The translations under genes and the position numbers were made by a program. Shown here in pieces: positions 7,541 through 16,218 of a stretch of DNA of 64,000 bases (position 1 is its first letter; every line of letters begins with the position of its first letter). This stretch comes from Streptomyces sp. ISL-96. Lineage in GTDB: Bacteria; Actinomycetota; Actinomycetes; Streptomycetales; Streptomycetaceae. The notes beneath the pieces were generated by a model. That model was not told the origin of the DNA, searched no databases, and saw only the letters and a list, made by a program, of their open reading frames with translations. Where the stretch lies: the NCBI RefSeq assembly GCF_018614035.1, contig NZ_JAGGPA010000035.1, positions 1 through 64,000 on the forward strand, written 5' to 3'.

Positions 7541-9532
7541 ATGAGCCGAGGCAGCGCTGCTCCGATGCCCGGGGGGGAGCCGGGAGTCCGTACGGGGCGG
7601 GCTGCCGGTCCTCGGCGACGGACGTCCAGGATCGGACGTTTCGTGCAGGGCGGTCCTGCCCTGCGGCTCTTCGCGCGCTGGGTGCGGCGGCCGCTGCTGC
7701 CTTCGCTGCGGTTGTGGCGGCGGAACATCCAGCTGCGCGTCGTCGTCGGCTCGCTGCTGATGTCGCTCGGTGTGGTGCTGCTGCTCGGCTTCGTGGTGAT
7801 GTGGCAGGTGCGTAATGGCCTGCTCGACGCGAAGCAGGAGGCTGCCCAGAGCCAGGCGGCCGGTGGATTCGACGTGGCGGAGGAGAAGGCCCGTACCGTC
7901 GCGGGAACGGGCGCCGGTGACAGCTCGCAGGCCAGGGTGACCGCTCGTAACTCCACCAACTGGAGGACCGAGCTCGTGGAGCAGCTCGCCAGCGGCGGCC
8001 GACAGGCTTTCCACGTGGTGGCACTCAGTGCTGATTCGGACGACGAGAGTGCCAGCAATCGCGGGCCGCGCGCGTCGGGCGGGGTGAACCAGAGCGCGAG
8101 CGTGCCGCAGCAGCTGCGGGACGCGATCGACCAGGGGACCGGCAAGGCGCACAAGGCTTTTGTCAGGATTACGTACACGGACGCGCAGGAGCCGTCCGAG
8201 CCAGGTCTGGTCATCGGGAAGCAGCTCAATGACAACAGTGGTCAGCCGTATCAGCTCTACTACCTCTTTCCGCTGACGCAGGAGGAGGAGTCGCTCAGTC
8301 TGGTGAAGACCACGCTCGCCACCGCGGGGGTGTTCGTTGTCGTGCTGTTCGGCGGCATCGCCTGGCTGGTGGTGCGGCAGGTCGTCACGCCTGTGCGGAT
8401 GGCCGCCGGGGTCGCCGAGCGGCTGTCCGCCGGCCGGCTCCAGGAACGTATGAAGGTCACGGGCGAGGACGACATCGCGCGGCTCGGCGAGGCCTTCAAC
8501 AAGATGGCGCAGAACCTGCAGGTCAAGATCCAGCAGCTGGAGGAGCTGTCCCGGCTCCAGCGGCGCTTCGTGTCGGACGTCTCGCACGAGCTGCGTACGC
8601 CGCTGACGACCGTACGGATGGCCGCCGATGTCATTCATGAGGCGCGGGCTGATTTTGATCCGGTGACCGCACGGTCCGCCGAACTGCTCGCCGGGCAGCT
8701 CGACCGCTTCGAGTCGCTGCTCGCCGACCTGCTGGAGATCAGCCGGTTCGACGCGGGTGCGGCGGCTCTGGAGGCGGAACCGATAGACCTGCGTGAGGTC
8801 GTACGCCGGGTCATCGAGGGCGCCGAACCGCTGGCCGAGCGCAAGGGGACCCGGATACGGGTGACCGGTGATGAGCAGCCCGTGGTTGCCGAGGCCGATG
8901 CGCGGCGGGTGGAGCGCGTACTTCGCAATCTTGTGGTCAATGCCGTCGAGCACGGTGAGGGCCGGGATGTCGTGGTCCGGCTGGGCGCCGCGGGTGGCGC
9001 TGTCGCCGTGGCGGTCCGTGACTACGGCGTCGGGCTGAAGCCGGGGGAGGCGACGCGGGTGTTCAACCGGTTCTGGCGGGCCGATCCGGCGCGTGCGCGC
9101 CACACGGGTGGTACCGGCCTCGGCCTGTCCATCGCCGTGGAGGACGCGCGGCTGCACGGCGGCTGGCTTCAGGCGTGGGGAGAGCCGGGCGGCGGATCAC
9201 AGTTCAGGCTCACCCTGCCGCGTACGGCCGACGAGTCGCTGCGCGGCTCTCCGATTCCGCTGGAGCCCGAGGATTCACGGCGTGCGCGCGAGCGCGCGGA
9301 GGCGGACAGCCGGGTGACGGGAGACCGGCCGGGCGGCGGCGCCAACCGGCTCGCGAGGGTGCCCGCACAGCCGAACGCCGAGCGCTCGCCACTGCCCGCG
9401 GCGACGCGGGCGGCGCCGGCGGCGGATCCGACGGCGCTGCCGGGCAGTGGGGCCCGGGTTGTGGCGCGGTCGTCGGGCGACGGGGACAGTTCATCGCAGA
9501 CGGACCGGAAGGACATCACCCGTGGGCACTGA
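7541..9532 (+). CDS. mtrB: sensor histidine kinase MtrB
   Basis: The 663-residue membrane kinase has TM1 at about residues 64-89, a long extracytoplasmic sensor region, TM2 at about 254-280, a HAMP linker, a dimerisation/phosphoacceptor H-box (SDVSHELRTPLTTVR) and a HATPase domain with N (NLVVNAVEHG), G1 (DYGVGL) and G2 (GGTGLGLS) boxes. About 100 disordered residues close the protein, as in other streptomycete MtrB proteins. It phosphorylates MtrA. The last codons overlap the GTG start of lpqB by 11 bp, so the three genes are translationally coupled. Confidence 0.97.
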   Translation: MSRGSAAPMPGGEPGVRTGRAAGPRRRTSRIGRFVQGGPALRLFARWVRRPLLPSLRLWRRNIQLRVVVGSLLMSLGVVLLLGFVVMWQVRNGLLDAKQEAAQSQAAGGFDVAEEKARTVAGTGAGDSSQARVTARNSTNWRTELVEQLASGGRQAFHVVALSADSDDESASNRGPRASGGVNQSASVPQQLRDAIDQGTGKAHKAFVRITYTDAQEPSEPGLVIGKQLNDNSGQPYQLYYLFPLTQEEESLSLVKTTLATAGVFVVVLFGGIAWLVVRQVVTPVRMAAGVAERLSAGRLQERMKVTGEDDIARLGEAFNKMAQNLQVKIQQLEELSRLQRRFVSDVSHELRTPLTTVRMAADVIHEARADFDPVTARSAELLAGQLDRFESLLADLLEISRFDAGAAALEAEPIDLREVVRRVIEGAEPLAERKGTRIRVTGDEQPVVAEADARRVERVLRNLVVNAVEHGEGRDVVVRLGAAGGAVAVAVRDYGVGLKPGEATRVFNRFWRADPARARHTGGTGLGLSIAVEDARLHGGWLQAWGEPGGGSQFRLTLPRTADESLRGSPIPLEPEDSRRARERAEADSRVTGDRPGGGANRLARVPAQPNAERSPLPAATRAAPAADPTALPGSGARVVARSSGDGDSSSQTDRKDITRGH

Positions 9533-11408
9533 GCGATTGCGCGGCGGCCGGTGGTGGGTGCCGCGGACGACGGTGCTGCTGGGGTGCGGCGGTCTGCTGC
9601 TGGCCGGCTGCGCGTCCATGCCGGACAGCGGCGACGTGGAGGCCGTGGAGGCGTCCCCGCGGGGCGACTCGCAGGTGCGGGTGTACGGGATGGCGCCGAG
9701 GAAGGGTGCCCAGCCGAACGAGATCGTCGAGGGTTTCCTGGAGGCGATGACGGGCGACGACCCCCAGTTCGCCACGGCCCGCAAGTACCTGACGAAGAAG
9801 GCGTCCCAGGAGTGGAACCCGACGCAGGTCGCGGTGCTGGACGACGGCCCGGTGCCGCAGGACCAGCGGGCCAATGACCGCGAGGGCGGCGCCTATACGT
9901 ACGCGCTGACCGGCACGAAGATCGCCGAAGTGAACGGGCAGCGCGCGTACCAGCCGGTCAACCGCCCGTATCACGAGACGCTTCATCTCAGCAGGCAGAA
10001 CGGCCCGGACGGCAAGGAGTGGCGCATCGACGGCCTGCCGCAGGGGCTGGTGCTCGGTGAGTCGGACTTCGAGCGCATCTACCGCTCCGTCAACAAGTAC
10101 TACTTCGCTTCCGGTACGTCGTCGCAGGGGGCCGGTGCGGCTCATCCGTGGCTGGTCGCCGACCCGGTGTACGTACGCAAGCGCATGGACCCGCAGACCC
10201 AGATGGATCCGGTGACGCAGACGGTCGAGGCGTTGCTGAGCGGACCGACCAACTGGCTCAAACCGGTGGTCGGTTCGAGCTTCCCCACGGGTACGGCGCT
10301 GAAGCTCGAGGACGGCGCCAAGTCACTCGCGTTCGACGACCGGAACGCTCTCAAGGTGCCGCTCAACGGGAAGGCGTCCAACGTCGGCCAGAAGCGGTGC
10401 AGGGAGATGGCCGCCCAACTGCTCTTCACGCTGCGTGACCTGACGTCGTACCGGGTCGGCCAAGTGGAGTTGCAGCGGTCGGACGGTTCGACGCTGTGCG
10501 TGCTCGGCGGGGACCAGGCGGAGGACTTTGCTCCGGAACGGGCCTCGGGGAGTCCGGACTACCAGTACTTCCTCGACCCCAAGCAGCGTCTCGTACGGAT
10601 GGTGGCAAGCACCGAGAACACCGGCGCCGACGATGAGGCCGCCCCTGTGCCGGGCCCGCTCGGCAACGGCGAACGGCGTCTGAGCGCGGTCGCGGTGGCG
10701 CGCAATGAACGGCACGCTGCGGGGGTGTCGCTGGACGCGCGCTCGCTGTATGTGGCGTCCGTCGTCTCCGACAGCGAGCCCGGGGAGCCGGCGCTGACCA
10801 GCAGCGGTAAGCAGGGGAAGGACCGCCTCTCGGCGCCGAGCTGGGACGGGCGGGGCGATCTGTGGGTGGCCGACCGGGACCCGCGTCAGCCGCGGCTGCT
10901 GCGGCTGGCGGGCGGCGAGGGGAAGGCGGAAGAGGTCAAGGTCGTCGACGGCCTCGACGGGGCTCGTATCGAGGCGCTGAAGGTGTCGGCGGACGGCGTA
11001 CGGATCGCGCTGCTGGTGACGCAGGACGGCCGGACGACCCTGAAGCTCGGCCGGGTCGAGCGGCACGGGCCCGCGGACAGGCCGGAAGTGTCCGTCGTCG
11101 ACCTGCGGCCCATCGCGCCTCAGATGGAGGAAGTGACGGCCGTGTCGTGGGCCGGACGCAGCCGCCTGGTGGTCGTCGGCCGCGAGTCCGGCGGGGTGCA
11201 GCAGCTGCGGTATCTGCAGACGGACGGTTCGACGTCGGACGCCCAGGCGGTGCCGGGCGTGAACCGGGTGACGGCGGTCGCTTCGGCGGACGACGACCGG
11301 CTGCCGCTGCTGGCGCACTCGGTGGAGGACGGCATCGTGCGGCTGCCGCCCGGCGCGAACTGGAAGACGGTGGTCAGCAAGGGGTCGTATCCGGTCTATC
11401 CGGGTTAG
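9522..11408 (+). CDS. lpqB: MtrAB-associated lipoprotein LpqB
   Basis: The 628-residue lipoprotein has an N-terminal signal with a LLLAGC lipobox, a GerMN-like region in its first half, and a C-terminal beta-propeller-like LpqB domain (repeated LVVVGR and LWVADRDPRQPRLLRL segments). LpqB interacts with the sensor region of MtrB and modulates MtrA signalling in actinobacteria. The GTG inside the end of mtrB is chosen because it places a short basic stretch before the hydrophobic core and the lipobox cysteine. The gene is conserved in this position after mtrAB. Confidence 0.95.
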   Translation: MGTERLRGGRWWVPRTTVLLGCGGLLLAGCASMPDSGDVEAVEASPRGDSQVRVYGMAPRKGAQPNEIVEGFLEAMTGDDPQFATARKYLTKKASQEWNPTQVAVLDDGPVPQDQRANDREGGAYTYALTGTKIAEVNGQRAYQPVNRPYHETLHLSRQNGPDGKEWRIDGLPQGLVLGESDFERIYRSVNKYYFASGTSSQGAGAAHPWLVADPVYVRKRMDPQTQMDPVTQTVEALLSGPTNWLKPVVGSSFPTGTALKLEDGAKSLAFDDRNALKVPLNGKASNVGQKRCREMAAQLLFTLRDLTSYRVGQVELQRSDGSTLCVLGGDQAEDFAPERASGSPDYQYFLDPKQRLVRMVASTENTGADDEAAPVPGPLGNGERRLSAVAVARNERHAAGVSLDARSLYVASVVSDSEPGEPALTSSGKQGKDRLSAPSWDGRGDLWVADRDPRQPRLLRLAGGEGKAEEVKVVDGLDGARIEALKVSADGVRIALLVTQDGRTTLKLGRVERHGPADRPEVSVVDLRPIAPQMEEVTAVSWAGRSRLVVVGRESGGVQQLRYLQTDGSTSDAQAVPGVNRVTAVASADDDRLPLLAHSVEDGIVRLPPGANWKTVVSKGSYPVYPG

Positions 11409-11479
11409 CTCGGTACGACCGGCAACCGGGTTTTCCCCAGGGGTGATTGCGGCGCGCTTCGCTGGGCACAGTGGAGTCC

Positions 11480-12208
11480 ATGCACGGGTGGTGGCAGGAG
11501 GTCGCCGGTCTGGTGCTGCCGGTCGCGTGCGGCGGCTGCGGCAGGCCGCGCACGGTGCTGTGCGCCGAGTGCGGGCAGGCGTTGTACGGCGGCGCAGCGG
11601 GCCGGGTGCGCCCGTCGCCGGAGCCGCCGGGGCTGCCGGCGGTCCATGCCGCCGCTCCGTACGAGGACGCGGTACGGGCCGTGCTGCTCGGGCACAAGGA
11701 GCGGGGCGCACTGGGGCTCGCGGGGGCGCTCGGCAGCGCGCTGGCGGGCGCGGTGCGGGCCGCGGTGACCTGGCCGCAGGCCAAGACCGCGGGGCCGCTG
11801 CTGCTTGTACCCGTACCGTCCGCGCGCGGCGCGGTCAGGGCGCGCGGGCATGATCCGGCGCGCCGGATCGCACTGGCCGCCGCCGGCGAGCTGCGGCGCA
11901 CCGGAGTGCCCGCCCGAGTGCTCGCCGTACTGAGGCAGCGGCGGGCGGTGAGTGACCAGGCGGGCCTGAGCGCCCGGGAGCGGGCGGCGAACCTGGCGGG
12001 AGCCCTGGAGGTCGTCGCGGGCGGCGGGCGGCTCCTGGAAGGCGGCCGGGCCGTGCTGGTGGACGATCTCATGACAACGGGTGCCTCCCTGGCGGAGGCG
12101 GCCCGTGCACTGAGTGCCACCCAGGAAAGGCTGATTTCCGTATCCGCACAGGTGAGCGCGGCCGTAGTCGCGGCCCCGGCGCTCTCGTTCGAAATAAACC
12201 GGAACTGA
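11480..12208 (+). CDS. ComF family phosphoribosyltransferase-like protein
   Basis: The 242-residue protein has an N-terminal zinc-finger-like pair of CxxC motifs (CGGCGRP and LCAECG) and a C-terminal PRTase fold with the PRPP-binding loop VLVDDLMTTGAS. This is the ComFC/GntX architecture. ComFC is involved in natural competence in Bacillus and Haemophilus. In Streptomyces the role is unknown, and nucleotide or DNA-uptake related functions are only inferred. The ATG before HGWWQEV is preferred over one 11 codons upstream because family members begin near here. It follows lpqB by 71 bp in the same direction. Confidence 0.88.
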   Translation: MHGWWQEVAGLVLPVACGGCGRPRTVLCAECGQALYGGAAGRVRPSPEPPGLPAVHAAAPYEDAVRAVLLGHKERGALGLAGALGSALAGAVRAAVTWPQAKTAGPLLLVPVPSARGAVRARGHDPARRIALAAAGELRRTGVPARVLAVLRQRRAVSDQAGLSARERAANLAGALEVVAGGGRLLEGGRAVLVDDLMTTGASLAEAARALSATQERLISVSAQVSAAVVAAPALSFEINRN

Positions 12209-12422
12209 CGGGGAACTTGGATCGTTGCAGGTGGAGAGAGGGGAAATGCACTTGAACGGAGGTACGCGCCGGTAGCGGGTGCCGACAAGCGTCCGAGCGA
12301 GCTATGTTCGGTTGTGAGGAAAAGCAGACCCTGTGCCTCACTTATTGGGACGGCTGCGCTTCGGGTTTCCTCTTCAGCCCGAAGTCGATGGGGTGGGGAT
12401 CTTGTCGACTGGGGAGGAGGAG

Positions 12423-12494
12423 GTGAAAGTCACCAAGTCCGAGGTTCCGGTGATCACCGGAACCTGGTGCGAAAGGGAGACGCTCCGCAGCTGA
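12423..12494 (+). CDS. putative 23-codon leader peptide upstream of hpf
   Basis: A GTG start is preceded by a strong ribosome binding site (GGGGAGGAGGAG) and opens a 23-codon frame that ends in TGA, 29 bp before the hpf start. The predicted peptide begins MKVTKSEVPVITGTW and has no recognised homologue. The frame differs from that of hpf. The ribosome binding site is clearly better than that of hpf itself, which suggests real translation and perhaps an attenuation or coupling role. It could also be fortuitous, because the 24-bp palindrome occupies codons 7-15 and may be the functional element. Confidence 0.4.
   Translation: MKVTKSEVPVITGTWCERETLRS
12442..12465. promoter_or_regulatory. perfect 24-bp palindrome in hpf leader
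   Basis: The half-site AGGTTCCGGTGA is followed directly by its exact reverse complement, giving an uninterrupted dyad centred on TGATCA. It lies about 60 bp before the hpf start. It could be an operator for a dimeric regulator, or in RNA a hairpin of about 10 bp with a GATC loop. No known binding site was recognised. Confidence 0.6.
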
Positions 12495-12523
12495 AGCGGG
12501 GCTATCCGGGAACGGAGTTCTGC

Positions 12524-13213
12524 GTGGACATCGTCGTCAAGGGCCGCAAGACCGAGGTGCCCGAGAGGTTCCGCAAGCACGTGGCCGAGAAGCTGAACCT
12601 GGAGAAAATCCAGAAAATCGACGCCAAGGTGATCAGCCTTGACGTCGAGGTGTCCAAGGAGCCCAACCCGCGACAGGCGGACCGTTCCGACCGGGTGGAG
12701 ATCACACTTCGCTCGCGTGGCCCGGTGATCCGGGCCGAGGCTTCGGCCGGTGACCCGTACGCAGCGCTGGACCTGGCCACGGGGAAGCTGGAGGCGCGGC
12801 TGCGGAGGCAGCACGACAAGCGCCACACGCGTCGTGGCAATGGCAGGCTGTCCGCCGCCGAGGTGGGTGCGGCGGTGCCGGGTGCCGCAGCCATCAACGG
12901 CAATGGGCTGCTGGTCGCCGAGGAGGCGCCGCCCACCATTCCCACCACCAGGATCGGACCGCTCGAAGTGCAGGGCGAAGGACCGCTGGTGGTCCGCGAG
13001 AAGACACACGTCGCGGCTCCGATGTCGCTCGACCAGGCGCTCTACGAAATGGAGCTGGTCGGGCACGACTTCTACCTCTACGTCGACTCCGAGACGAAGG
13101 AGCCCAGTGTCGTCTACCGGCGGCACGCCTACGACTACGGCGTTATCCGCCTTACGACCGACCCCCTCGCCGAAACCGACGCGGGCGGCGCCGGTGGTGC
13201 ACTCGGCGGGTGA
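12524..13213 (+). CDS. hpf: long-form ribosome hibernation-promoting factor
   Basis: The 229-residue protein has an N-terminal HPF/RaiA domain (residues about 1-105) and a C-terminal HPF dimerisation domain (about 160-225, ending in an LYVDSETKEPSVVYRRHAYD segment). Long HPF binds 70S ribosomes and dimerises them into inactive 100S particles in stationary phase or stress. The GTG before DIVVKGRK is chosen because homologues start here. The frame remains open 70 codons further upstream, but that stretch contains the leader elements and does not look like protein. A GGAG-like sequence lies close upstream. A strong hairpin follows the gene. Confidence 0.94.
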   Translation: MDIVVKGRKTEVPERFRKHVAEKLNLEKIQKIDAKVISLDVEVSKEPNPRQADRSDRVEITLRSRGPVIRAEASAGDPYAALDLATGKLEARLRRQHDKRHTRRGNGRLSAAEVGAAVPGAAAINGNGLLVAEEAPPTIPTTRIGPLEVQGEGPLVVREKTHVAAPMSLDQALYEMELVGHDFYLYVDSETKEPSVVYRRHAYDYGVIRLTTDPLAETDAGGAGGALGG

Positions 13214-13262
13214 TTCGCCGGGCACGCTGAACCGATGCGGGCAGCGCGCCGTACCCATCTGT

Positions 13263-13305
13263 GATGGTGCCCCTGGAGCGCCTGTGCGCCCCCAGGGGCA
13301 CCATC
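13263..13305 (+). terminator. hairpin terminator after hpf
   Basis: A 14-bp perfect stem (GATGGTGCCCCTGG and its complement) with a 15-base loop lies 49 bp after the hpf stop. There is no clear U-tract, which is common for Streptomyces terminators. Confidence 0.7.
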
Positions 13306-13434
13306 GTGCGACCGCAGGATCACCGCTCTGTCGTCCGGGCATGAAATCATGGCGTCGCAAGCCAATCGGTGCTCACCACACTGTGGTTGGGGCAGCTCAT
13401 GAATTTCGGGCCACGGCCTTCAGGGGGAGGAACG

Positions 13435-14190
13435 ATGGCGGACAGCTTCGGTCCGGTGCAGGACGAGTCCGACATGGGGGACGCCGACGGGGTCGGCGGT
13501 TCGGGTACGGACGCCGGGGGGGCGCGCAAGGAGCCCATCAGGGTGCTGGTCGTGGACGATCACGCCCTGTTTCGCCGGGGGCTGGAGATCGTCCTCGCGC
13601 AGGAGGAGGACATTCAGGTCGTCGGCGAGGCGGCGGACGGGGCGGAGGCCGTGGACAAGGCCGCCGATCTGCTGCCCGACATCGTGCTGATGGACGTACG
13701 GATGCCCAAGCGCGGCGGCATCGAGGCGTGCACCTCGATCAAGGAGGTGGCGCCCAGCGCGAAGATCATCATGCTGACGATAAGCGACGAGGAGGCGGAC
13801 CTCTACGACGCGATCAAGGCGGGGGCGACGGGGTATCTCCTCAAGGAGATCTCCACGGACGAGGTGGCGACCGCGATCCGGGCGGTGGCCGACGGCCAGT
13901 CCCAGATTAGCCCCTCGATGGCGTCGAAGCTCCTCACCGAGTTCAAATCGATGATCCAGCGCACCGACGAGCGCCGGCTCGTCCCGGCGCCGCGGCTGAC
14001 CGAGCGGGAGCTGGAGGTCCTCAAGCTCGTCGCGACGGGCATGAACAACCGTGACATCGCCAAGGAGTTGTTCATCTCCGAGAACACGGTGAAGAACCAC
14101 GTCCGGAACATCCTGGAGAAGTTGCAGCTGCACTCCAGGATGGAGGCGGTCGTTTACGCGATGCGGGAGAAGATCCTGGAGATCAGGTGA
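13435..14190 (+). CDS. orphan NarL/LuxR-type response regulator
   Basis: The 251-residue protein has about 33 disordered N-terminal residues, a receiver domain with phosphoacceptor Asp87 (IVLMDVRMPKRGG) and conserved Lys (GYLLKEIS), and a C-terminal LuxR helix-turn-helix (LTERELEVLKLVATGMNNRDIAKELF motif region). No histidine kinase gene is adjacent, so it is an orphan regulator whose partner, if any, is elsewhere. The ATG is preceded by a good GGGGGAGG ribosome binding site. An upstream in-frame start 22 codons earlier lacks one. The 3' end overlaps the convergent YcaQ-like gene by 8 bp. Confidence 0.93.
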   Translation: MADSFGPVQDESDMGDADGVGGSGTDAGGARKEPIRVLVVDDHALFRRGLEIVLAQEEDIQVVGEAADGAEAVDKAADLLPDIVLMDVRMPKRGGIEACTSIKEVAPSAKIIMLTISDEEADLYDAIKAGATGYLLKEISTDEVATAIRAVADGQSQISPSMASKLLTEFKSMIQRTDERRLVPAPRLTERELEVLKLVATGMNNRDIAKELFISENTVKNHVRNILEKLQLHSRMEAVVYAMREKILEIR

Positions 14191-15355
14191 GGCGGGCCAG
14201 TTCCGTGCTCAGCGCACTGCGCAGGTCGGGTGCGTCGACGCGCTCCAGGCGTACGTCCGTGCAGCCGACCCACTGAGCGGCCTCGACCAGTGCCTCGGCC
14301 ATCGGCCGGACCGCCTTCCGGCCCTCCAGTGAGACCTGGCGCGCCACCAGGGTCTTTCCCTCGCGCGCCGGGTCGACGCGGCCCAGCAGCCGGCCGCCCG
14401 CGAGCAGCGGCATCGCGAAGTACCCGTGTATCCGCTTCGGCTTGGGGACGTACGCCTCCAGGCGGTGAGTGAAGCCGAAGAGGCGCTCGGTGCGCGGGCG
14501 GTCCCAGATGAGGGAGTCGAAGGGCGACAGCAGCGTCGTGCGGTGGCGGCCGCGCGGGGTGGTCGCCAGCGCCTCGGGGTCGGCCCAGGCGGGCTTGGCC
14601 CAGCCCTCGACCTCGACCGGCACCAGGCCCGACTCGGCGATCACGGCCTCGACCTGCTCGCCCTTGAGGCGGTGGTAGTCCGCGATGTCGGCGCGCGTGC
14701 CGACGCCCAGGGACTGTCCGGCCAGCCGCACGAGGCGGCGAAGGCACTCGGTGTCATCCAGGTCGTCGTGGTACACGGCGTCCGGGACGGCGCGCTCGGC
14801 CAGGTCGTAGACCCGCTTCCAGCCGCGCCGCTCGGTGCACACCACCTCGCCGTACATCAGCGCCCGCTCGACGGCCACCTTCGACGCCGACCAGTCCCAC
14901 CACTCGCCGCCGTTCTTGGCACCGCCCAAGTCGGTCGCCGTTAGCGGGCCTTCGGCGCGCAGCTGCTTGATCACCGCGTCGTACGAGCCGTCCGGGAGGT
15001 CGTGGTGCCAGTGCGGGCGGTCGCGATAGGCGCGGCGGCGGAACGCGAAGTGCGGCCATTCCTCCATGGGCAGGATGCACGCGGCGTGCGACCAGTACTC
15101 GAAGGCGTGAGCGCCGGTCCAGTAGGCGGCGTCGACGGTCGTACGGCCTACGGCGCCGAGCCGGGCGTACGGAATCAGCTCGTGGGAACGGGCCAGCACG
15201 GAGATCGTGTCGAGCTGCACCGCGCCCAGGTGGCGCAGCACGCCGCGCACCCCGCCCCGCCGGTCCGGGGCGCCCAGGAACCCCTGCGCGCGCAGGGCGA
15301 TCCTGCGGGCCTCGTCGGCGGACAGAGACGTGGTGGGCGACAGCAGACTGGTCAT
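14183..15355 (-). CDS. winged-helix protein, YcaQ/AlkX-type DNA glycosylase family
   Basis: The 390-residue protein belongs to the HTH_42 (winged-helix DNA-binding) family, which includes E. coli YcaQ and Streptomyces AlkX/AlzQ, glycosylases that unhook interstrand crosslinks and other alkylated bases. Recognisable blocks are LGAVQLDTISVLARSHEL near the N-terminus and LLSPFDSLIWDRPRTERLF in the C-terminal half. The first corresponds to the QxD/QxQ-like catalytic motif region of the family. It is convergent with the response regulator gene and followed 9 bp upstream by the GNAT gene on the same strand. Confidence 0.85.
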   Translation of the reverse strand: MTSLLSPTTSLSADEARRIALRAQGFLGAPDRRGGVRGVLRHLGAVQLDTISVLARSHELIPYARLGAVGRTTVDAAYWTGAHAFEYWSHAACILPMEEWPHFAFRRRAYRDRPHWHHDLPDGSYDAVIKQLRAEGPLTATDLGGAKNGGEWWDWSASKVAVERALMYGEVVCTERRGWKRVYDLAERAVPDAVYHDDLDDTECLRRLVRLAGQSLGVGTRADIADYHRLKGEQVEAVIAESGLVPVEVEGWAKPAWADPEALATTPRGRHRTTLLSPFDSLIWDRPRTERLFGFTHRLEAYVPKPKRIHGYFAMPLLAGGRLLGRVDPAREGKTLVARQVSLEGRKAVRPMAEALVEAAQWVGCTDVRLERVDAPDLRSALSTELARLT

Positions 15356-15364
15356 GACCGCAGC

Positions 15365-15979
15365 CTAGGCGCCGCCACTGACAACAGGCCCTGGCCTGCG
15401 GGGATTCAGGTCCTTGGCGGGCAGGTACGGGCGCACTGTGGGCAGACCGAGATCGGACGGGAGCAGCGCGCCGGTCCAGCCGTCGCGGCGTACGCCCTTG
15501 TTCGCGATGCCGGAGCGCTGGACGCCCTCGATGACGAAACCGGCCTTCTCGGCGACCGCGCGCGACGCGTCGTTGCCGACCTCGGCGCGCCACTCCAGGC
15601 GCTCCACGCCCGCCGTGGTGAAGGCCCAGTGGGCGACGGCCCGCACCGCTTCCGTGACGTAGCCGCGGCCACGGTGCCGCTTCGCCGCCCAGAACCCGAC
15701 TTCCGCGGCGCCCTCGCCGCGGGTGATCGACGAGATCGCCGCCACCAGTTCCCCGCTGCCCCGGGTGAGCACCGCGAAGGCGTACACGGTGTCGAAACGC
15801 CAGCCGTCCGGCACGATCCGGTGGACGAAGCCCTCCGCGTGCTCACGTTCGTACGGCGAGGGGATCGACGTCCAGCGCTGGATGTCGGGGTCCTGACAGG
15901 CATGGAGGACGGCGTCCGTGTCGGTGGGCTCGAAAGGGCGCAGCAGCAGACGCTCGGTGGTGAGGATGGTGGGCTCCAT
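15365..15979 (-). CDS. GNAT family N-acetyltransferase (RimJ/RimL type)
   Basis: The 204-residue protein starts with the ILTTERLLLRPF pattern typical of RimJ/RimL-like acetyltransferases. The acetyl-CoA binding motif A is visible as RHRGRGYVTEAVRAV, and the motif B region ends NDASRAVAEKAGF. These enzymes acetylate protein N-termini or small amines; the substrate here is unknown. The ATG before EPTILTT is preferred over longer in-frame starts, which run into the secA promoter region. It is probably co-transcribed with the downstream YcaQ-like gene. Confidence 0.9.
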   Translation of the reverse strand: MEPTILTTERLLLRPFEPTDTDAVLHACQDPDIQRWTSIPSPYEREHAEGFVHRIVPDGWRFDTVYAFAVLTRGSGELVAAISSITRGEGAAEVGFWAAKRHRGRGYVTEAVRAVAHWAFTTAGVERLEWRAEVGNDASRAVAEKAGFVIEGVQRSGIANKGVRRDGWTGALLPSDLGLPTVRPYLPAKDLNPRRPGPVVSGGA

Positions 15980-16218
15980 CGGCTGATTCTCGGCTCGGCG
16001 GACAGGGGCACGCCAGACCTTTTTGGGATGGCCCGGCACCTTCCGGGCTCCCTGTCCGTTCTCTTTGCGGGTAACAGTGGGCCTTCCTGCGGGCGGACCT
16101 CCCGGCGTGGCGGGGTCCTCGCTTACGATGGCCGATGCGGTGGGGACCACCTGCCGTGCCCGCGCCAGAGTCCATACGACCCAGTGCACAGGCCCGACCG
16201 GCAAGGAGACCAGCCTCA

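Larger units (their letters stand above)
12209..12523 (+). promoter_or_regulatory. hpf leader/intergenic region
   Basis: About 315 bp with no conventional gene separates the ComF gene from hpf. It is less GC-rich near its centre. It contains a 23-codon upstream ORF with a strong ribosome binding site and a perfect 24-bp palindrome, annotated separately. I could not assign a confident -10/-35 pair. The length and structure suggest that hpf expression is regulated here. Confidence 0.5.

Noticed and set aside
12314..12523. 70-codon N-terminal extension of hpf in the same frame
   Set aside because: The HPF domain starts at the later GTG, and the upstream stretch has leader features and non-coding composition.
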